A stretch of 64,000 nucleotides of DNA from Streptococcus macacae NCTC 11558 (GCF_000187995.2 NZ_AEUW02000001.1:806001-870000), one strand, 5' to 3'. Counted from the stretch's first letter, positions 1 through 9,468 are shown. The notes: generated by a model from the sequence alone, not told the origin. Program-made: numbers and translations.

Positions 1-484
1 GATCAAAAGCTTCTGCAGGAACAATGGCATTGTAAACCGCCATAAGCTTAGGTTTCCCATCTACAAAAAAATCTTCTGGTCTAACATCATTAACTAAAAA
101 CATATCATCATTAAAGAGCACAAACTGTTCAGATAATTCAGGAATACGGTGCAAATTAAGTTCAATCGCTGCAGCATTAAAAGTCGGTAAATATTCTTTT
201 GGCATAAAGTCAGCATGCTTAACAAGATTTAATTTAGGGTGTGCTGCATCAAGCCAATCAGGTACTTGCCCATTGGTTACTAAATGGATTTTATGGACCC
301 AAGGCGCATGTTTTTCCACCATTCGAAACCAATAATGAAAAGTGCCATAATCTCTATACAGTTTATCATTTTCAACTGTTTTGTCAGCATTCTTGGTAAA
401 TTTTGCTTTTTCCTCTAGCCACTCTTTATCGTTATCATCTACCCACAAGACAACGAAATCAATTTTTTCGATTGCTCTCACCAC
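1..484 (-). CDS. Stealth-family sugar-phosphate transferase, 3' end outside window
   Basis: Only the N-terminal ~161 residues are present; the gene runs off the left edge. The protein starts with the Stealth CR1 pattern (IDFVVLWVDDNDKEW), followed by a CR2 stretch (LYRDYGTFHYWFRMVEKHAP, then NGQVPDWL and FNDDMF). Stealth proteins transfer hexose-1-phosphate to make phosphodiester links in capsular or receptor polysaccharides. No ATG fits; two tandem GTG codons (482-484 and 479-481) follow an in-frame TAG, so a GTG start is inferred, with only a weak AGAAAG upstream. It is the last visible gene of the polysaccharide operon, 21 bases after the GT14 gene. A WefC-like role in a phosphodiester-containing surface polysaccharide is inference. 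Confidence 0.85.
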   Translation of the reverse strand, partial: MVRAIEKIDFVVLWVDDNDKEWLEEKAKFTKNADKTVENDKLYRDYGTFHYWFRMVEKHAPWVHKIHLVTNGQVPDWLDAAHPKLNLVKHADFMPKEYLPTFNAAAIELNLHRIPELSEQFVLFNDDMFLVNDVRPEDFFVDGKPKLMAVYNAIVPAEAFD

Positions 485-505
485 TTTCTAACGAATAAGA
501 TCATT

Positions 506-1444
506 TTAATTTCTTTTTTTAGTTAAACGAAGAATAAAATCGAAAAGTTCATCTTCCTCGGATAGATCAAACTTTCGTGTGAAAAAATAGCCTTTATCAG
601 CAAGCCTTTGCAATTGCCTTTTATCCTCCTTGCTATTAGTCCAGACATAAGGATTACCATCCCACCAATTAACAAACCTCAAGTTTGCCTGATATTCATC
701 TGGAATATTTTGCTTGATAGTATTGTCAAAGACATCATTGTCAAAACCAAATTTATTTAAGAAAAGGGGCAAAAAGACTTCATCTGGTATAAACGTTTTC
801 CCAAAAGTCTTAAAGACCCACTCTTTATGTTCCAATAAAGAAAGGACAACATCTTCTGGAAGGCTTGCCCATTGACTAGCTTTCATAGGCTTTAAATGAT
901 ATTTTTTTAATAAATTAACACCCATGATTTTTTGAATGCTGACTTCCAAAAAACGATATAGTTTAAACAAACCCTTGCCAAATACTCCAGGAATAGTTCT
1001 TGGTGTAAAAGCTTCAAAAAAATGATAGTACTTTAAACGATTGATATTTTCAGGATCGCCTTCTAAAGTCATACGATTTAAAAAAATGGACTGAGAATGT
1101 TCATCAAAAAACTGATGAATTCGATCTTGATGAACAATAGGTAAATCTGAACCAGACAGTAAATGGTAAAAATGATAGCGGCCATACAGTTTTGCTCTTT
1201 CAAACAGTAAAAACTCTGCTTTAACCTGTGAAAAGCCGCCCCAATAGATGGCTTTTCGATCTGTTAGTAGCAGGTTTGACTGCTTGCTAGCATCCTCAAG
1301 CATGTGCTTATCTTCTTCTGTAAAGTTTGCTTTAGCATCTATATGGACAAAGATATCATTTCTAGGATCATCTAATAAAGAGATTAGAAAGGCAAGTTGC
1401 TGAAAATTGGCATGTGCCATGATCAAATAAGCATGTTTCATCAT
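506..1444 (-). CDS. GT14 core-2/I-branching-type beta-1,6-N-acetylglucosaminyltransferase
   Basis: 312 residues. The N-terminus (HAYLIMAHANFQQLAFLISL, then DIFVHIDAK) and the later YHLLSGSDLP segment are typical of the bacterial branch of glycosyltransferase family 14. That family adds a beta-linked sugar, classically GlcNAc, from a nucleotide sugar. There is no signal peptide, so it should act at the cytoplasmic face on the lipid-linked repeat unit. The start overlaps the stop of the upstream GT2 gene in an ATGA arrangement with no separate Shine-Dalgarno, implying translational coupling. It belongs to the cps-type operon. Donor and linkage are not readable from sequence. Confidence 0.85.
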   Translation of the reverse strand: MMKHAYLIMAHANFQQLAFLISLLDDPRNDIFVHIDAKANFTEEDKHMLEDASKQSNLLLTDRKAIYWGGFSQVKAEFLLFERAKLYGRYHFYHLLSGSDLPIVHQDRIHQFFDEHSQSIFLNRMTLEGDPENINRLKYYHFFEAFTPRTIPGVFGKGLFKLYRFLEVSIQKIMGVNLLKKYHLKPMKASQWASLPEDVVLSLLEHKEWVFKTFGKTFIPDEVFLPLFLNKFGFDNDVFDNTIKQNIPDEYQANLRFVNWWDGNPYVWTNSKEDKRQLQRLADKGYFFTRKFDLSEEDELFDFILRLTKKRN

Positions 1445-2442
1445 TTTTTAACTACCGATTTTATTTTAGTAAGGCGATTGATTAGACTGGCAAAAAAGAA
1501 ATAATGACTCGCATAGAGTCTAATTAATAGCTTTCGATTAAAGGGCAGAGGTGCTCTGAGCAAAGCCGATTTGTTTTGTTTTAACTGCTGAGATAGAGTT
1601 TCAATTTCTTTTTTAAAACTGACTTTTAGGGAATTAAACTGCGGTGATAAGGATATTTCCGTTAAGAGAGCAAAATCGGCCCTCTGACGGTTGATTTCGG
1701 CCCAGGCAATATAATCAGGGCTGCCGGTTTTACGAGCTTCTGCTAGCACTATATCCCAACCTTTTAAGACATCAAAATGTTTAGAAGAAAATTGAGCTGT
1801 TAATCCCTGCTCATTGCTAAAATAATGGTAGACGATTTTATCGGTGACAATAATCTTTTGAGCTTTTAAAATATAACGAAAGGTTGTGGGAACATCTTCA
1901 GCATAAAATCCTTTAGGGTAACGAATTCCCTCAACCACCTGACGTTTATAAAGTTTATTCCAAACATAATACTCAATAGACTGACTGCCTATTTTAAAAT
2001 ACTTTTTAGCATAAGCTTTCTGAGTCAGCAGGTTTTCTTTTGGTTTTTGAGAATTTTCAAAAGGAAGAGGCTGTGCTGTTCTTCTAATAGCACCAACACA
2101 AATATCAGCCCCATAGTCTTCCAAAAGGCGAAGCATATAGGCATAAGCATCCTTTTCAAGCCAATCATCCGAATCCAGAAAGGCAACATAATCACCTGTA
2201 ATATATTGCAGCCCCTTATTTCTAGCCTCACTAAGACCAGCATTCTCCTGATGAATTATTTTGATGCGCGGATCTTTTTGAGCAAACCTTTCTGCAATCA
2301 CCATGGACTTATCTTTTGTTCCGTCGTTAACAATGATAATTTCTAAATTAGAGTAAGTTTGATTCACTAAAGAGTCTAAACAGCGGCTCAAATATTTTTC
2401 AACATTATAGACAGGAACAATAACACTAATCTTCTTAGACAT
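1441..2442 (-). CDS. GT2 (GT-A fold) glycosyltransferase of polysaccharide repeat unit
   Basis: 333 residues with a classic GT2 N-terminus: ISVIVPVYNVEKYLSRCLDS, then IIIVNDGTKDKS (nucleotide-binding Asp) and AFLDSDDWLE (DXD-like metal site). The C-terminal third, with FNRKLLIRLYASHYFFFASL near the end, looks membrane-associated. It would add one sugar to the growing undecaprenyl-linked repeat unit. It overlaps the upstream polymerase gene by 8 bases and the downstream GT14 gene by 4 bases, so it is part of one transcription unit. The sugar specificity cannot be predicted. Confidence 0.9.
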   Translation of the reverse strand: MSKKISVIVPVYNVEKYLSRCLDSLVNQTYSNLEIIIVNDGTKDKSMVIAERFAQKDPRIKIIHQENAGLSEARNKGLQYITGDYVAFLDSDDWLEKDAYAYMLRLLEDYGADICVGAIRRTAQPLPFENSQKPKENLLTQKAYAKKYFKIGSQSIEYYVWNKLYKRQVVEGIRYPKGFYAEDVPTTFRYILKAQKIIVTDKIVYHYFSNEQGLTAQFSSKHFDVLKGWDIVLAEARKTGSPDYIAWAEINRQRADFALLTEISLSPQFNSLKVSFKKEIETLSQQLKQNKSALLRAPLPFNRKLLIRLYASHYFFFASLINRLTKIKSVVKK

Positions 2443-3622
2443 GGGAATGACTTTCTAGAGCTGACTGCTTTTCTATGGCGTTTGGCACTTGTCTGAAGGA
2501 AAAATTAGCTAAAAACAAGATGGCAAAAATATTATAATAAGGTTCAATTAAATGATGGGCAATCATACTATTAATTGAAATAACCACAATCACAGCAAGC
2601 GTATAATAATCCTGTCTTTTTAAACAAGTAACAGCCTGAAGGGTCATCAGCAGTACAAAAAATAATATGAAAATCAGACCAAATACAAAAGCAAATTTTA
2701 AATAAGAACTGTCTACAAAATTATAATGCAGCACAGACTTTGTGGAGCGGCCATTCCCAAAAAACTTAATAACCTGTCCAAAGGGCTTTAGACCATATTT
2801 TTCGATAGCCCTTTTGCCTAAATGAAGCCTGCCTGAAAGGACATTATCCAATAAATGAAGAAAACCATTTTTAGCATTGTAGAAGATTGTTAAAGCATAC
2901 GTTACTAAAAATGCTAGCAGTGTTGAAAAAGGGGCTAACTGTGCTGCTTGATGCAGTGCTTTTCCCTTTAAAAAACGGATCAAAAGAAATAAAAGGATAG
3001 CCAAAAATAAAGTAATCGCATCCAAACGGGCATCAGAAAACTTAATCAAAAAGGCTACTAGCAATACTCCCAAGCCAGAAAACAGCCAAGGCTTTTTTTC
3101 AAAATAAAGATAAGCTGAAAAAAGATAAGCAAAAAGCACATGTGCCGCAAAATCTGTCGGATAAATAATGCCAAACGAATTGCGTACAATCCCTGACCCT
3201 GGCCGCACATATTGTAAATTTGGAATAATACCAATCATAGACGAAAAGAAAGCCAAAATCATAATTAAAAGAACAATCAGCAAATAAGTCTTAATAATTT
3301 TTCTGGCATCAATTTTGTAAGCTCCCATAATCAGCAGGGCCAATGCTATAACGCCAGTATCACTGGTTGCTAACCAAACTAAAGAACCTATAAGCAATAA
3401 GCTAAAAGAAACAGCTAAAAACTGAATATTCCAATGCTTCTTAAAAAAAACACTGGCAAAAGAAAAAATCAAAAAAGCTTTAGCGATCGCATGGGAAAAA
3501 TCTGGCATAGGAAACATTGTGGTCCACAGCATTCCTATTATTAAATAAGGCACAAAGGCTAAAAAGAATAGAAGCTCATCTATTCTAATCTCTCTTCCTC
3601 TAAATGACACATATTCTTTCAT
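2435..3622 (-). CDS. wzy: Wzy-type polysaccharide polymerase
   Basis: About 395 residues, very hydrophobic, with roughly 10-11 predicted membrane spans and a large loop around residues 230-310 (NAKNGFLHLLDNVLSGRLHL). This topology and operon position fit the Wzy polymerase that links repeat units outside the membrane; Wzy proteins share little sequence. I chose the ATG at 3622 (MKEYVSFRGREIRI) because AAGGAAG lies about 9 bases upstream; a longer reading would overlap the preceding gene. It sits between the DUF4422 and GT2 genes. Confidence 0.8.
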   Translation of the reverse strand: MKEYVSFRGREIRIDELLFFLAFVPYLIIGMLWTTMFPMPDFSHAIAKAFLIFSFASVFFKKHWNIQFLAVSFSLLLIGSLVWLATSDTGVIALALLIMGAYKIDARKIIKTYLLIVLLIMILAFFSSMIGIIPNLQYVRPGSGIVRNSFGIIYPTDFAAHVLFAYLFSAYLYFEKKPWLFSGLGVLLVAFLIKFSDARLDAITLFLAILLFLLIRFLKGKALHQAAQLAPFSTLLAFLVTYALTIFYNAKNGFLHLLDNVLSGRLHLGKRAIEKYGLKPFGQVIKFFGNGRSTKSVLHYNFVDSSYLKFAFVFGLIFILFFVLLMTLQAVTCLKRQDYYTLAVIVVISINSMIAHHLIEPYYNIFAILFLANFSFRQVPNAIEKQSALESHSHV

Positions 3623-3647
3623 TAGTTTTATTCTTCCTTTTCTTCTC

Positions 3648-4439
3648 TCAAAAACTCTGTCCGTATTTCTTTCCAAAAAATTTGGCTGCTAAAAAAGATT
3701 TTCCCTTTTGAAAGAGATTTACCTTTTCCATATACATAAAAGGCACTTCTTTGACGATAGCCTTTTGTTTAGCCAACCAGACATTAAAAAGTCGCTCACT
3801 GATACGGCCAAATAAACGGGCATCAAAAGCAGAGTAAGCCGTAAGATCTAATCTGCGGTATAGTTCATCAATAATAGGAAAGAGCCACTGACAATAACGA
3901 TCTGCTAACGCTTTTTTCATGATAAACATATTAAACATATAACCGCTTCTTTGTTTTAATACGCGATCAAATACAGGCACATCTTTGGGATGTATCTCTG
4001 TCAGAATCTCTCTTGTCACTTCAAGATGCTTTACGTCATGTGTATGTGCATAGTGCGAATATAGGGTTTCAATATAGTATCTGCGTTTTTTAGGTACTAG
4101 TATATCTGCTTGATCTAATAATTCTTCCAGCTGAGACTGATTAAGGATAACATCATCAATAACCATTTCTGGGGAAAATTTTCTTCGTTTGACAGTAAAA
4201 TAACGACGGTAATGAACAAGACCCAGATAATCGCAATCAAGATTTTTCCAAGCCCAGTAAAGGCCAGTCAGCTCACAATAATAAGGATTTAAAGCTGAAA
4301 TATGATCGCCCGTATTGTCTCCTTTGTAACCTAAATCTTCTTTTCCTTCTCGGCCAACATGAAGCGGAAGGTAAAGATTTTGATCCTTGGGCATTTGAAA
4401 TTTCTTATGTGTCGCTACAATTAATCTAATGTCTTTCAC
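3648..4439 (-). CDS. DUF4422 family glycosyltransferase (GT start codon GTG)
   Basis: About 263 residues. The sequence KDIRLIVATHKKFQMPKD, then GDNTGDHIS, YCELTGLYWAWKN and DYLGLVHYRRYF, is characteristic of DUF4422 proteins. These are found in capsule loci and believed to be glycosyltransferases. The GTG at 4439 is preferred because AAGGGG lies eight bases upstream and because it starts just after the glf stop at 4451. An upstream ATG at 4475 would overlap glf and has no good ribosome site. In such clusters the partner of glf is often a galactofuranosyltransferase; that assignment here is only inference. Confidence 0.82.
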   Translation of the reverse strand: MKDIRLIVATHKKFQMPKDQNLYLPLHVGREGKEDLGYKGDNTGDHISALNPYYCELTGLYWAWKNLDCDYLGLVHYRRYFTVKRRKFSPEMVIDDVILNQSQLEELLDQADILVPKKRRYYIETLYSHYAHTHDVKHLEVTREILTEIHPKDVPVFDRVLKQRSGYMFNMFIMKKALADRYCQWLFPIIDELYRRLDLTAYSAFDARLFGRISERLFNVWLAKQKAIVKEVPFMYMEKVNLFQKGKSFLAAKFFGKKYGQSF

Positions 4440-4450
4440 ATCCAGTCCCC

Positions 4451-5560
4451 TTATCCAAGTTCCTTTCTGGCACATTGCAGGGCTGCCGCAATAACTTGGT
4501 GCATATCATAATAGCGATACTGACCCAAGCGTCCGCCAAAGATAACCTGCGCTTCTTTTTCAGCTAAGGCTTTATAGTTATCATAAAGATGGTTATTGCG
4601 ATCATTATTAAGAGGATAGTAAGGCTCATCGCCTCTTTGCCAAGTCTTAGAAAATTCTTTTGTAATGATCGTATCTTTCTGATTGCCAAATTCAAAGTGC
4701 TTATGCTCAATAATGCGTGTATAAGCTGTTTCACTGTCTGTATAGTTGACAACAGCATTGCCTTGATAATTATCTTTTTCAAGTATTTCTGTCTCAAAAC
4801 GAAGACTGCGGTATTCTAATTCCCCCAATTGGTAATCAAAGAACTGATCAATCATACCTGTAAAAATAATTTTCGGAAAAGCAGCCAAATAATTCTTCTT
4901 GGCAGCAAAAAAATCTGTATTTACTTGAACATCAATATTGGGGTGTTCTAGCATTTTCTCTATAATCTGAGTATAGCCGCCAATCGGAATACCTTGATAA
5001 GTATCATTGAAATAGTTATTATCATAAGTCAAGCGGACAGGCAGACGACGGATAATAAAAGCAGGCAGCTCTGTGCAGGGTTTTCCCCATTGTTTTTGAG
5101 TATAATCCCTAATTAATTTTTCATAGATATCCGTTCCGACAAGTGAGATAGCTTGTTCTTCTAAATTTTCAGGCTTTTTTCCTCCAAGAACTGCACGCTG
5201 CTCTGCAATCTTGGCCTGTGCTTCTTCAGGTGTTACAACGCCCCAAAGCTTATTAAACGTATTCATATTAAAAGGAAGATTGTAGATTTCTCCCTTATAG
5301 TTAGCAATAGGAGAATTGGTATAGCGGTTAAAGTCAGCAAACTGGTTAACATAATCCCAGATTTCCTTATCTGATGTGTGAAAAATATGAGCACCATACT
5401 CATGCACCTGAATTCCTTGGACTTCCTTAGTATAAATATTACCAGCAATATGTCCTCGTTTTTCAATGACTTTAACCTTTTTCCCCTTAAGAGCCGCTTC
5501 ATGGGCAAAAACAGCACCAAATAAACCTGAACCGACAACTAGATAATCATATTGCGACAT
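4451..5560 (-). CDS. glf: UDP-galactopyranose mutase
   Basis: 369 residues, the usual length for the family. The N-terminal FAD-binding motif (YDYLVVGSGLFGAVFAHEAA) and later conserved segments (GAHIFHTS, IGGYTQIIE, YRYYDMHQVI) identify the flavoenzyme that converts UDP-Galp to UDP-Galf. It therefore predicts galactofuranose in the polysaccharide. The start at 5560 is set by GGAG eight bases upstream; the ATG two codons earlier is too close to that site. It follows wzx by nine bases. Confidence 0.96.
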   Translation of the reverse strand: MSQYDYLVVGSGLFGAVFAHEAALKGKKVKVIEKRGHIAGNIYTKEVQGIQVHEYGAHIFHTSDKEIWDYVNQFADFNRYTNSPIANYKGEIYNLPFNMNTFNKLWGVVTPEEAQAKIAEQRAVLGGKKPENLEEQAISLVGTDIYEKLIRDYTQKQWGKPCTELPAFIIRRLPVRLTYDNNYFNDTYQGIPIGGYTQIIEKMLEHPNIDVQVNTDFFAAKKNYLAAFPKIIFTGMIDQFFDYQLGELEYRSLRFETEILEKDNYQGNAVVNYTDSETAYTRIIEHKHFEFGNQKDTIITKEFSKTWQRGDEPYYPLNNDRNNHLYDNYKALAEKEAQVIFGGRLGQYRYYDMHQVIAAALQCARKELG

Positions 5561-5569
5561 GTACATCTC

Positions 5570-7024
5570 CTATTTAAATTTAAACCGTCCTAACATGGAC
5601 CGTAAAGTCTCATTTGTAAATTTCTCTTTTGTTAGCAGCAAGCCCAGACCATAAATGGCAAAGAAGATAAATCCTGTGCTAACCAGCATGAAAAAGATTC
5701 TTAATGAAATCGTATTTTTAAACAATACAGTTACTATAATAGCTGCTGCTGAACTAAGAGCTATCTTCCACAAACCAATTCTTTTTAGCATAGGCAAGAT
5801 AAGATCACGTAAGAAATAAAGCTGTACCAAAACGACTGTTAACTCTGCAAGACTGCCTACAATAGCTGCGCCTGCAGCTCCAAAAAGGGGAATCATCATG
5901 ATATTTAGCAAAACATCCACAATAGCACCAATAATCGTTGAGATAACAACCAATCTTTCTCTTTGTGTTGGTACTAAAATCTGCATTCCCATTAAATTGG
6001 AGATTCCAATAAAAAGAACCGTCGGCATTAAGAGCTGCATGGGTAAAATAGCAGGAAGAAAATTAGTGCCAGATAAAAAGAGGATACTTTCTTTAGCGTC
6101 AATGATAAAAAAGAGTGTCAAAGGAACTGAGAGAACAAATACGAAACTGAGAGCCTTTTCAACTAGTAGCTTAAATTCCATATGTTTTTGCTGCTCATGA
6201 TAAAAAGATAAACGCGGCAGCAAAACGGCACCAAGGGAGGTAACCACACTAACTAGAATCTGTTTCACTTTAACCGCTGCCGAATAATAGCCAACCTGAT
6301 GGTCTCCTTTAATAAAACCTAATAGACTAGTATCCATATTAAGATAAATAGTTGTAGAAACTGTCAAAAGAAAGAAAGTCAGACAAGGTTTGATATGCTG
6401 TATTAAATTAAGATACCGAATAGGCTGAACAGTAACCAGCTTTCTTAAATTAAGAAAATTCATCAGATTTGATCCGACTCCTGCTAGTACTGTAATAGCT
6501 CCGTATATAACATAATCGCCCTTACTTCTGACTAAAAGCAAAAGCAGAATTAAAGACAGTAATTTAAAAAGGATGGAACGGATGGTAATATAGGAATACT
6601 TTTCTAAAGCCTTATAAAGCCACTCTACCCCTAATACGTTAAAAATAAGAGTAGAGGACATGATAAGATAAAGCATCTTTTCTTGTGCCATTTTTTCAAC
6701 GGTCAATACAGAAACAGCTAAAGCAAGCAAGGCGAAAGCTGTTACGATAGCATTAAGAAAAAAAATTTCCTGAACTGTTTTGCTCAACTTAGCCCTGTCT
6801 TCTCTAACCTTGGCACAAGCTCTAATTCCATAAGTAGGAATTCCCATCATACCAACCATCGTAAAATAAGAAATATTGGACGTTGCAAAAGTAACCGCTC
6901 CGACGCCTTGAGCTTGAAGCACTCTGGAAGCATAAGGAAAAGTAATTAAAGGGAAAATAAAATTCGATACGGTCAGAAGAAAATTCATGATGAAATTAAA
7001 TCGGACTGAATTATAACGATTCAT
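5570..7024 (-). CDS. wzx: Wzx-type repeat-unit flippase (PST/MOP family)
   Basis: About 484 residues with 12-14 predicted transmembrane helices. The N-terminal NFLLTVSNFIFPLITFPYAS segment and polar residues in helix 1 are typical of polysaccharide transporters of the MOP superfamily. It would flip the undecaprenyl-linked repeat unit to the outer leaflet, partnering the Wzy protein encoded downstream. The ATG at 7024 is preferred; GGAG lies 11 bases upstream, and a TTG three codons earlier is too close to it. It comes directly after the initiating transferase gene. Confidence 0.9.
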   Translation of the reverse strand: MNRYNSVRFNFIMNFLLTVSNFIFPLITFPYASRVLQAQGVGAVTFATSNISYFTMVGMMGIPTYGIRACAKVREDRAKLSKTVQEIFFLNAIVTAFALLALAVSVLTVEKMAQEKMLYLIMSSTLIFNVLGVEWLYKALEKYSYITIRSILFKLLSLILLLLLVRSKGDYVIYGAITVLAGVGSNLMNFLNLRKLVTVQPIRYLNLIQHIKPCLTFFLLTVSTTIYLNMDTSLLGFIKGDHQVGYYSAAVKVKQILVSVVTSLGAVLLPRLSFYHEQQKHMEFKLLVEKALSFVFVLSVPLTLFFIIDAKESILFLSGTNFLPAILPMQLLMPTVLFIGISNLMGMQILVPTQRERLVVISTIIGAIVDVLLNIMMIPLFGAAGAAIVGSLAELTVVLVQLYFLRDLILPMLKRIGLWKIALSSAAAIIVTVLFKNTISLRIFFMLVSTGFIFFAIYGLGLLLTKEKFTNETLRSMLGRFKFK

Positions 7025-7056
7025 GCGCTGCAATACTCCAATTGATTAACGATAAA

Positions 7057-7710
7057 CTAATGAGCTCCTTCGCCTGTAAAAACCTTTTTAATAGTCAGGA
7101 AAAAAATCTTAAGGTCCAATTTAAAGGAAGCATTCTTAACATAGTAAAGCTCTAAGCGGCAGCGCTCAGGATAAAGCACTTCACTTCGGCCTGAAACCTG
7201 CCACCAGCCAGTAATTCCCGGCTTAATAGACAGCAATATTTTTTGCTCATCCTGGGTGTATTCATTTAATTCGGAAGCCAAAATAGGACGCGGACCAATG
7301 AAACTCATATCTCCTTTAAGCAAGTTGAGGAACTGCGGCAATTCATCAATACTAGCTTTTCTAAGAAAATAGCCCAAACGTGTTAGTCTTGGATCCTCCT
7401 TAGGCGGCAGTTTATAACTATTATTTAAATATTTCTGATAAAGTTCAGGATTTGATCGTAAAACTTCTTCCGCATTAACCATCATTGAACGGAATTTGAT
7501 GATTCTAAACGTTTTACCTTTCAATCCCATTCGCTCTTGCGTGAAGAACACATGCCCTCTATTTCGCCCGAATAAGTAAGCTATGGCAACAACGATTGTA
7601 ACAGGCAGCAATAAGCAGACAACACCTAATACTCCTATAATAATATCCAATAAGCGTTTTACAAATACGATATAGAAATAGCGGAGACGTGGAAATTTTC
7701 GTTTCGTCAA
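7057..7710 (-). CDS. Initiating undecaprenyl-phosphate sugar-1-phosphate transferase (short, single-TM form)
   Basis: About 217 residues. One membrane helix (FVKRLLDIIIGVLGVVCLLL) precedes the PF02397 catalytic domain, with FTQERMGLKG, KFRSMM, RKASIDELPQFLNLLKGDMS and RPILASE then GITGWWQVSGRS. This is the short PglC/CpsE-C-like architecture with no N-terminal four-helix region. It transfers the first sugar-1-phosphate onto undecaprenyl phosphate. The start is decided by GGAGGAG five bases before a TTG at 7710; an in-frame TTG at 7722 would overlap that site. It follows cpsA directly, with no tyrosine-kinase genes between. Confidence 0.92.
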   Translation of the reverse strand: MTKRKFPRLRYFYIVFVKRLLDIIIGVLGVVCLLLPVTIVVAIAYLFGRNRGHVFFTQERMGLKGKTFRIIKFRSMMVNAEEVLRSNPELYQKYLNNSYKLPPKEDPRLTRLGYFLRKASIDELPQFLNLLKGDMSFIGPRPILASELNEYTQDEQKILLSIKPGITGWWQVSGRSEVLYPERCRLELYYVKNASFKLDLKIFFLTIKKVFTGEGAH

Positions 7711-7817
7711 TTTCTCCTCCAAATATATTTTCTTTTTCTACAAATCCATTCTAAGCTATTGATCTTTGCTGAGCTATTAGTTTCCAACAAGAATCATCAG
7801 CTAGCTGTTTCAAAATG

Positions 7818-7852
7818 AAACCAATTATCATTAAAATCATAATAATTGGTTT
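7818..7852. other. Inverted repeat between cpsA and the sugar transferase gene
   Basis: An 11-base perfect inverted repeat (AAACCAATTAT / ATAATTGGTTT) with a 13-base loop lies in the 167-base gap. It is not followed by a convincing U-run on the minus strand, so it may be an RNA structure that tunes read-through from cpsA into the operon rather than a full terminator. Confidence 0.4.
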
Positions 7853-7877
7853 TCCATTTATCACTTGCAATCAACTG

Positions 7878-9347
7878 CTAGTCTCCATCCATGGTTTCCT
7901 TGATTGCCTTTTTAGCCTTACTTAGACTGGAATCATCAATAGACAGCATATAAAGACTTGAATTTGGCATCGCATATGATTTTAATTCCCCTGTTGACCC
8001 TGTACCAGTAAGCGCTTGGGAAGTTACCGTATATTTAGAATTGGATTCTAACTGTGAATTTACTAGCGACATCAAGGTATTTAGCGACATATTAGTCTGG
8101 ATAGATTTGCTCAAACCTTTAATAATGCTGTTATAATTAGAGACAGCATTGAGAGAGGTCAGCTTGTCCACGATAGCTGAAATGACTTTTTCTTGATTTT
8201 TACCGCGGTCATTGTCCCCTTGTTCCAGAGAATAACGCTCGCGGACAAAAGCTAGGGCTTTCTTAGAATCAAGATGCAGTCTTCCTTTAGGAAAATCATA
8301 ATGATCAATATGACTGTTAAAGGCTTGATCGTTATCAATATCAATACCTCCAAGCAAATCAACTAATTTCAAGAAAGAAGTGAAATTAATCCGGGCATAG
8401 TAATCAATGTCAATATCATAAAGTTTTTCCAAGGTATGGATAGAGGCGTCTACTCCGTAAATACCTGCATGGGTTAACTTATCTTTTTGATTGTTGCCGC
8501 CATCAGCAATAGGCACATAAGCATCACGCGGAGTTGTTGTCAAAAGGATTTTATTGGTCTTGCGGTTAACCGTCATGATAATATTAACATCCGAACGTGA
8601 AACCGAGGAGATAGATCCATAAGTATCGATACCGCTGATATACACATTAAAAACATCTGAATTAGCTTTTTTATTAGCTGAGGCTACCTTTTGTTTAATT
8701 TTGAAGGTATAAAGAGTTTTCAGCTTGCTTTTATAATTGTCATCTGACTGTGATAAAAGTTCACCGTAAGCACTATTTAAGACCATAGCTTTGCTTTTGT
8801 CCTGAAGAACTGCTTGATAAGCTGCCTGATAGGACTCTGCTTCCTCAGTTGTCAGATCCAGCCCTTTATCACTTTTTATCTTAGACAGCAAAGCAGCAAT
8901 ATTAGAGCCGTCACTGTCAGTTGGAGCTAAGACGCTGTTTAGATCCGACAGCTTAGAAACATCACTGTCCTTAGCAGCAACCACGCTCATTTCAGTCTCT
9001 ACATACTTAGCTGTATTGTTCATATAATTAGAGGTATCAACAGCCGATTTCAAGTAATAAATCCCTACTGCCATAGCCAGAGAACTCAGCAAAAGGACAG
9101 CAAAAGTTGTCTTTGGAGCTTTTTTGCGAATGATTAAAGTTCCTGTTATCCCAGCAATAAGCAAAAGGACAAAAGCAAGGATGATATTTAATTTTCTAAA
9201 GTCCAAAATTTGATAAGAGAAGATAAAAAAGAGAGTTACTGCAGATAGGATAACAAAGAGTAATAAGAAGAAACCATTGATAAGTCCCAATTGCTTTTGC
9301 TTTCCTGAATGCGAACTCTTGCTTGAACGAGTCGAACCATTTACCAT
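7878..9347 (-). CDS. cpsA: LytR-CpsA-Psr (LCP) family protein CpsA/Wzg
   Basis: 489 residues. Three N-terminal membrane helices (about residues 20-105) precede an extracellular region and the LCP domain from about residue 230 (VYISGIDTYG, DVNIIMTVNRKT, TTPRDAYV, KLTHAGIYG, ARINFTSFLKLVDLLGGIDI, FVRERYS). LCP enzymes transfer undecaprenyl-linked polymers to the cell wall. Long CpsA-type proteins with an accessory N-terminal region head many streptococcal cps loci. GGAG lies eight bases before the ATG, and a good promoter lies upstream. Unusually, no cpsB-cpsC-cpsD phosphoregulatory genes follow. Confidence 0.93.
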   Translation of the reverse strand: MVNGSTRSSKSSHSGKQKQLGLINGFFLLLFVILSAVTLFFIFSYQILDFRKLNIILAFVLLLIAGITGTLIIRKKAPKTTFAVLLLSSLAMAVGIYYLKSAVDTSNYMNNTAKYVETEMSVVAAKDSDVSKLSDLNSVLAPTDSDGSNIAALLSKIKSDKGLDLTTEEAESYQAAYQAVLQDKSKAMVLNSAYGELLSQSDDNYKSKLKTLYTFKIKQKVASANKKANSDVFNVYISGIDTYGSISSVSRSDVNIIMTVNRKTNKILLTTTPRDAYVPIADGGNNQKDKLTHAGIYGVDASIHTLEKLYDIDIDYYARINFTSFLKLVDLLGGIDIDNDQAFNSHIDHYDFPKGRLHLDSKKALAFVRERYSLEQGDNDRGKNQEKVISAIVDKLTSLNAVSNYNSIIKGLSKSIQTNMSLNTLMSLVNSQLESNSKYTVTSQALTGTGSTGELKSYAMPNSSLYMLSIDDSSLSKAKKAIKETMDGD

Positions 9348-9397
9348 AAATTTTATCTCCCAACATGCTAATTAAATATACATACCACAACTAGTTT

Positions 9398-9426
9398 AGT
9401 ATACCACTTTTAGGCTGTCATTGCAA
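9398..9426 (-). promoter_or_regulatory. cpsA operon promoter
   Basis: Minus-strand TTGCAA (9421-9426), 17-base spacer, TATACT (9398-9403). Expected start about 9391, giving a ~44-base leader before cpsA. It shares the intergenic region with the divergent cpsY promoter. Confidence 0.7.
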
Positions 9427-9468
9427 TTTCCTTCCATTATGAATGCAGTTTTATGACTTTGATGTTAT

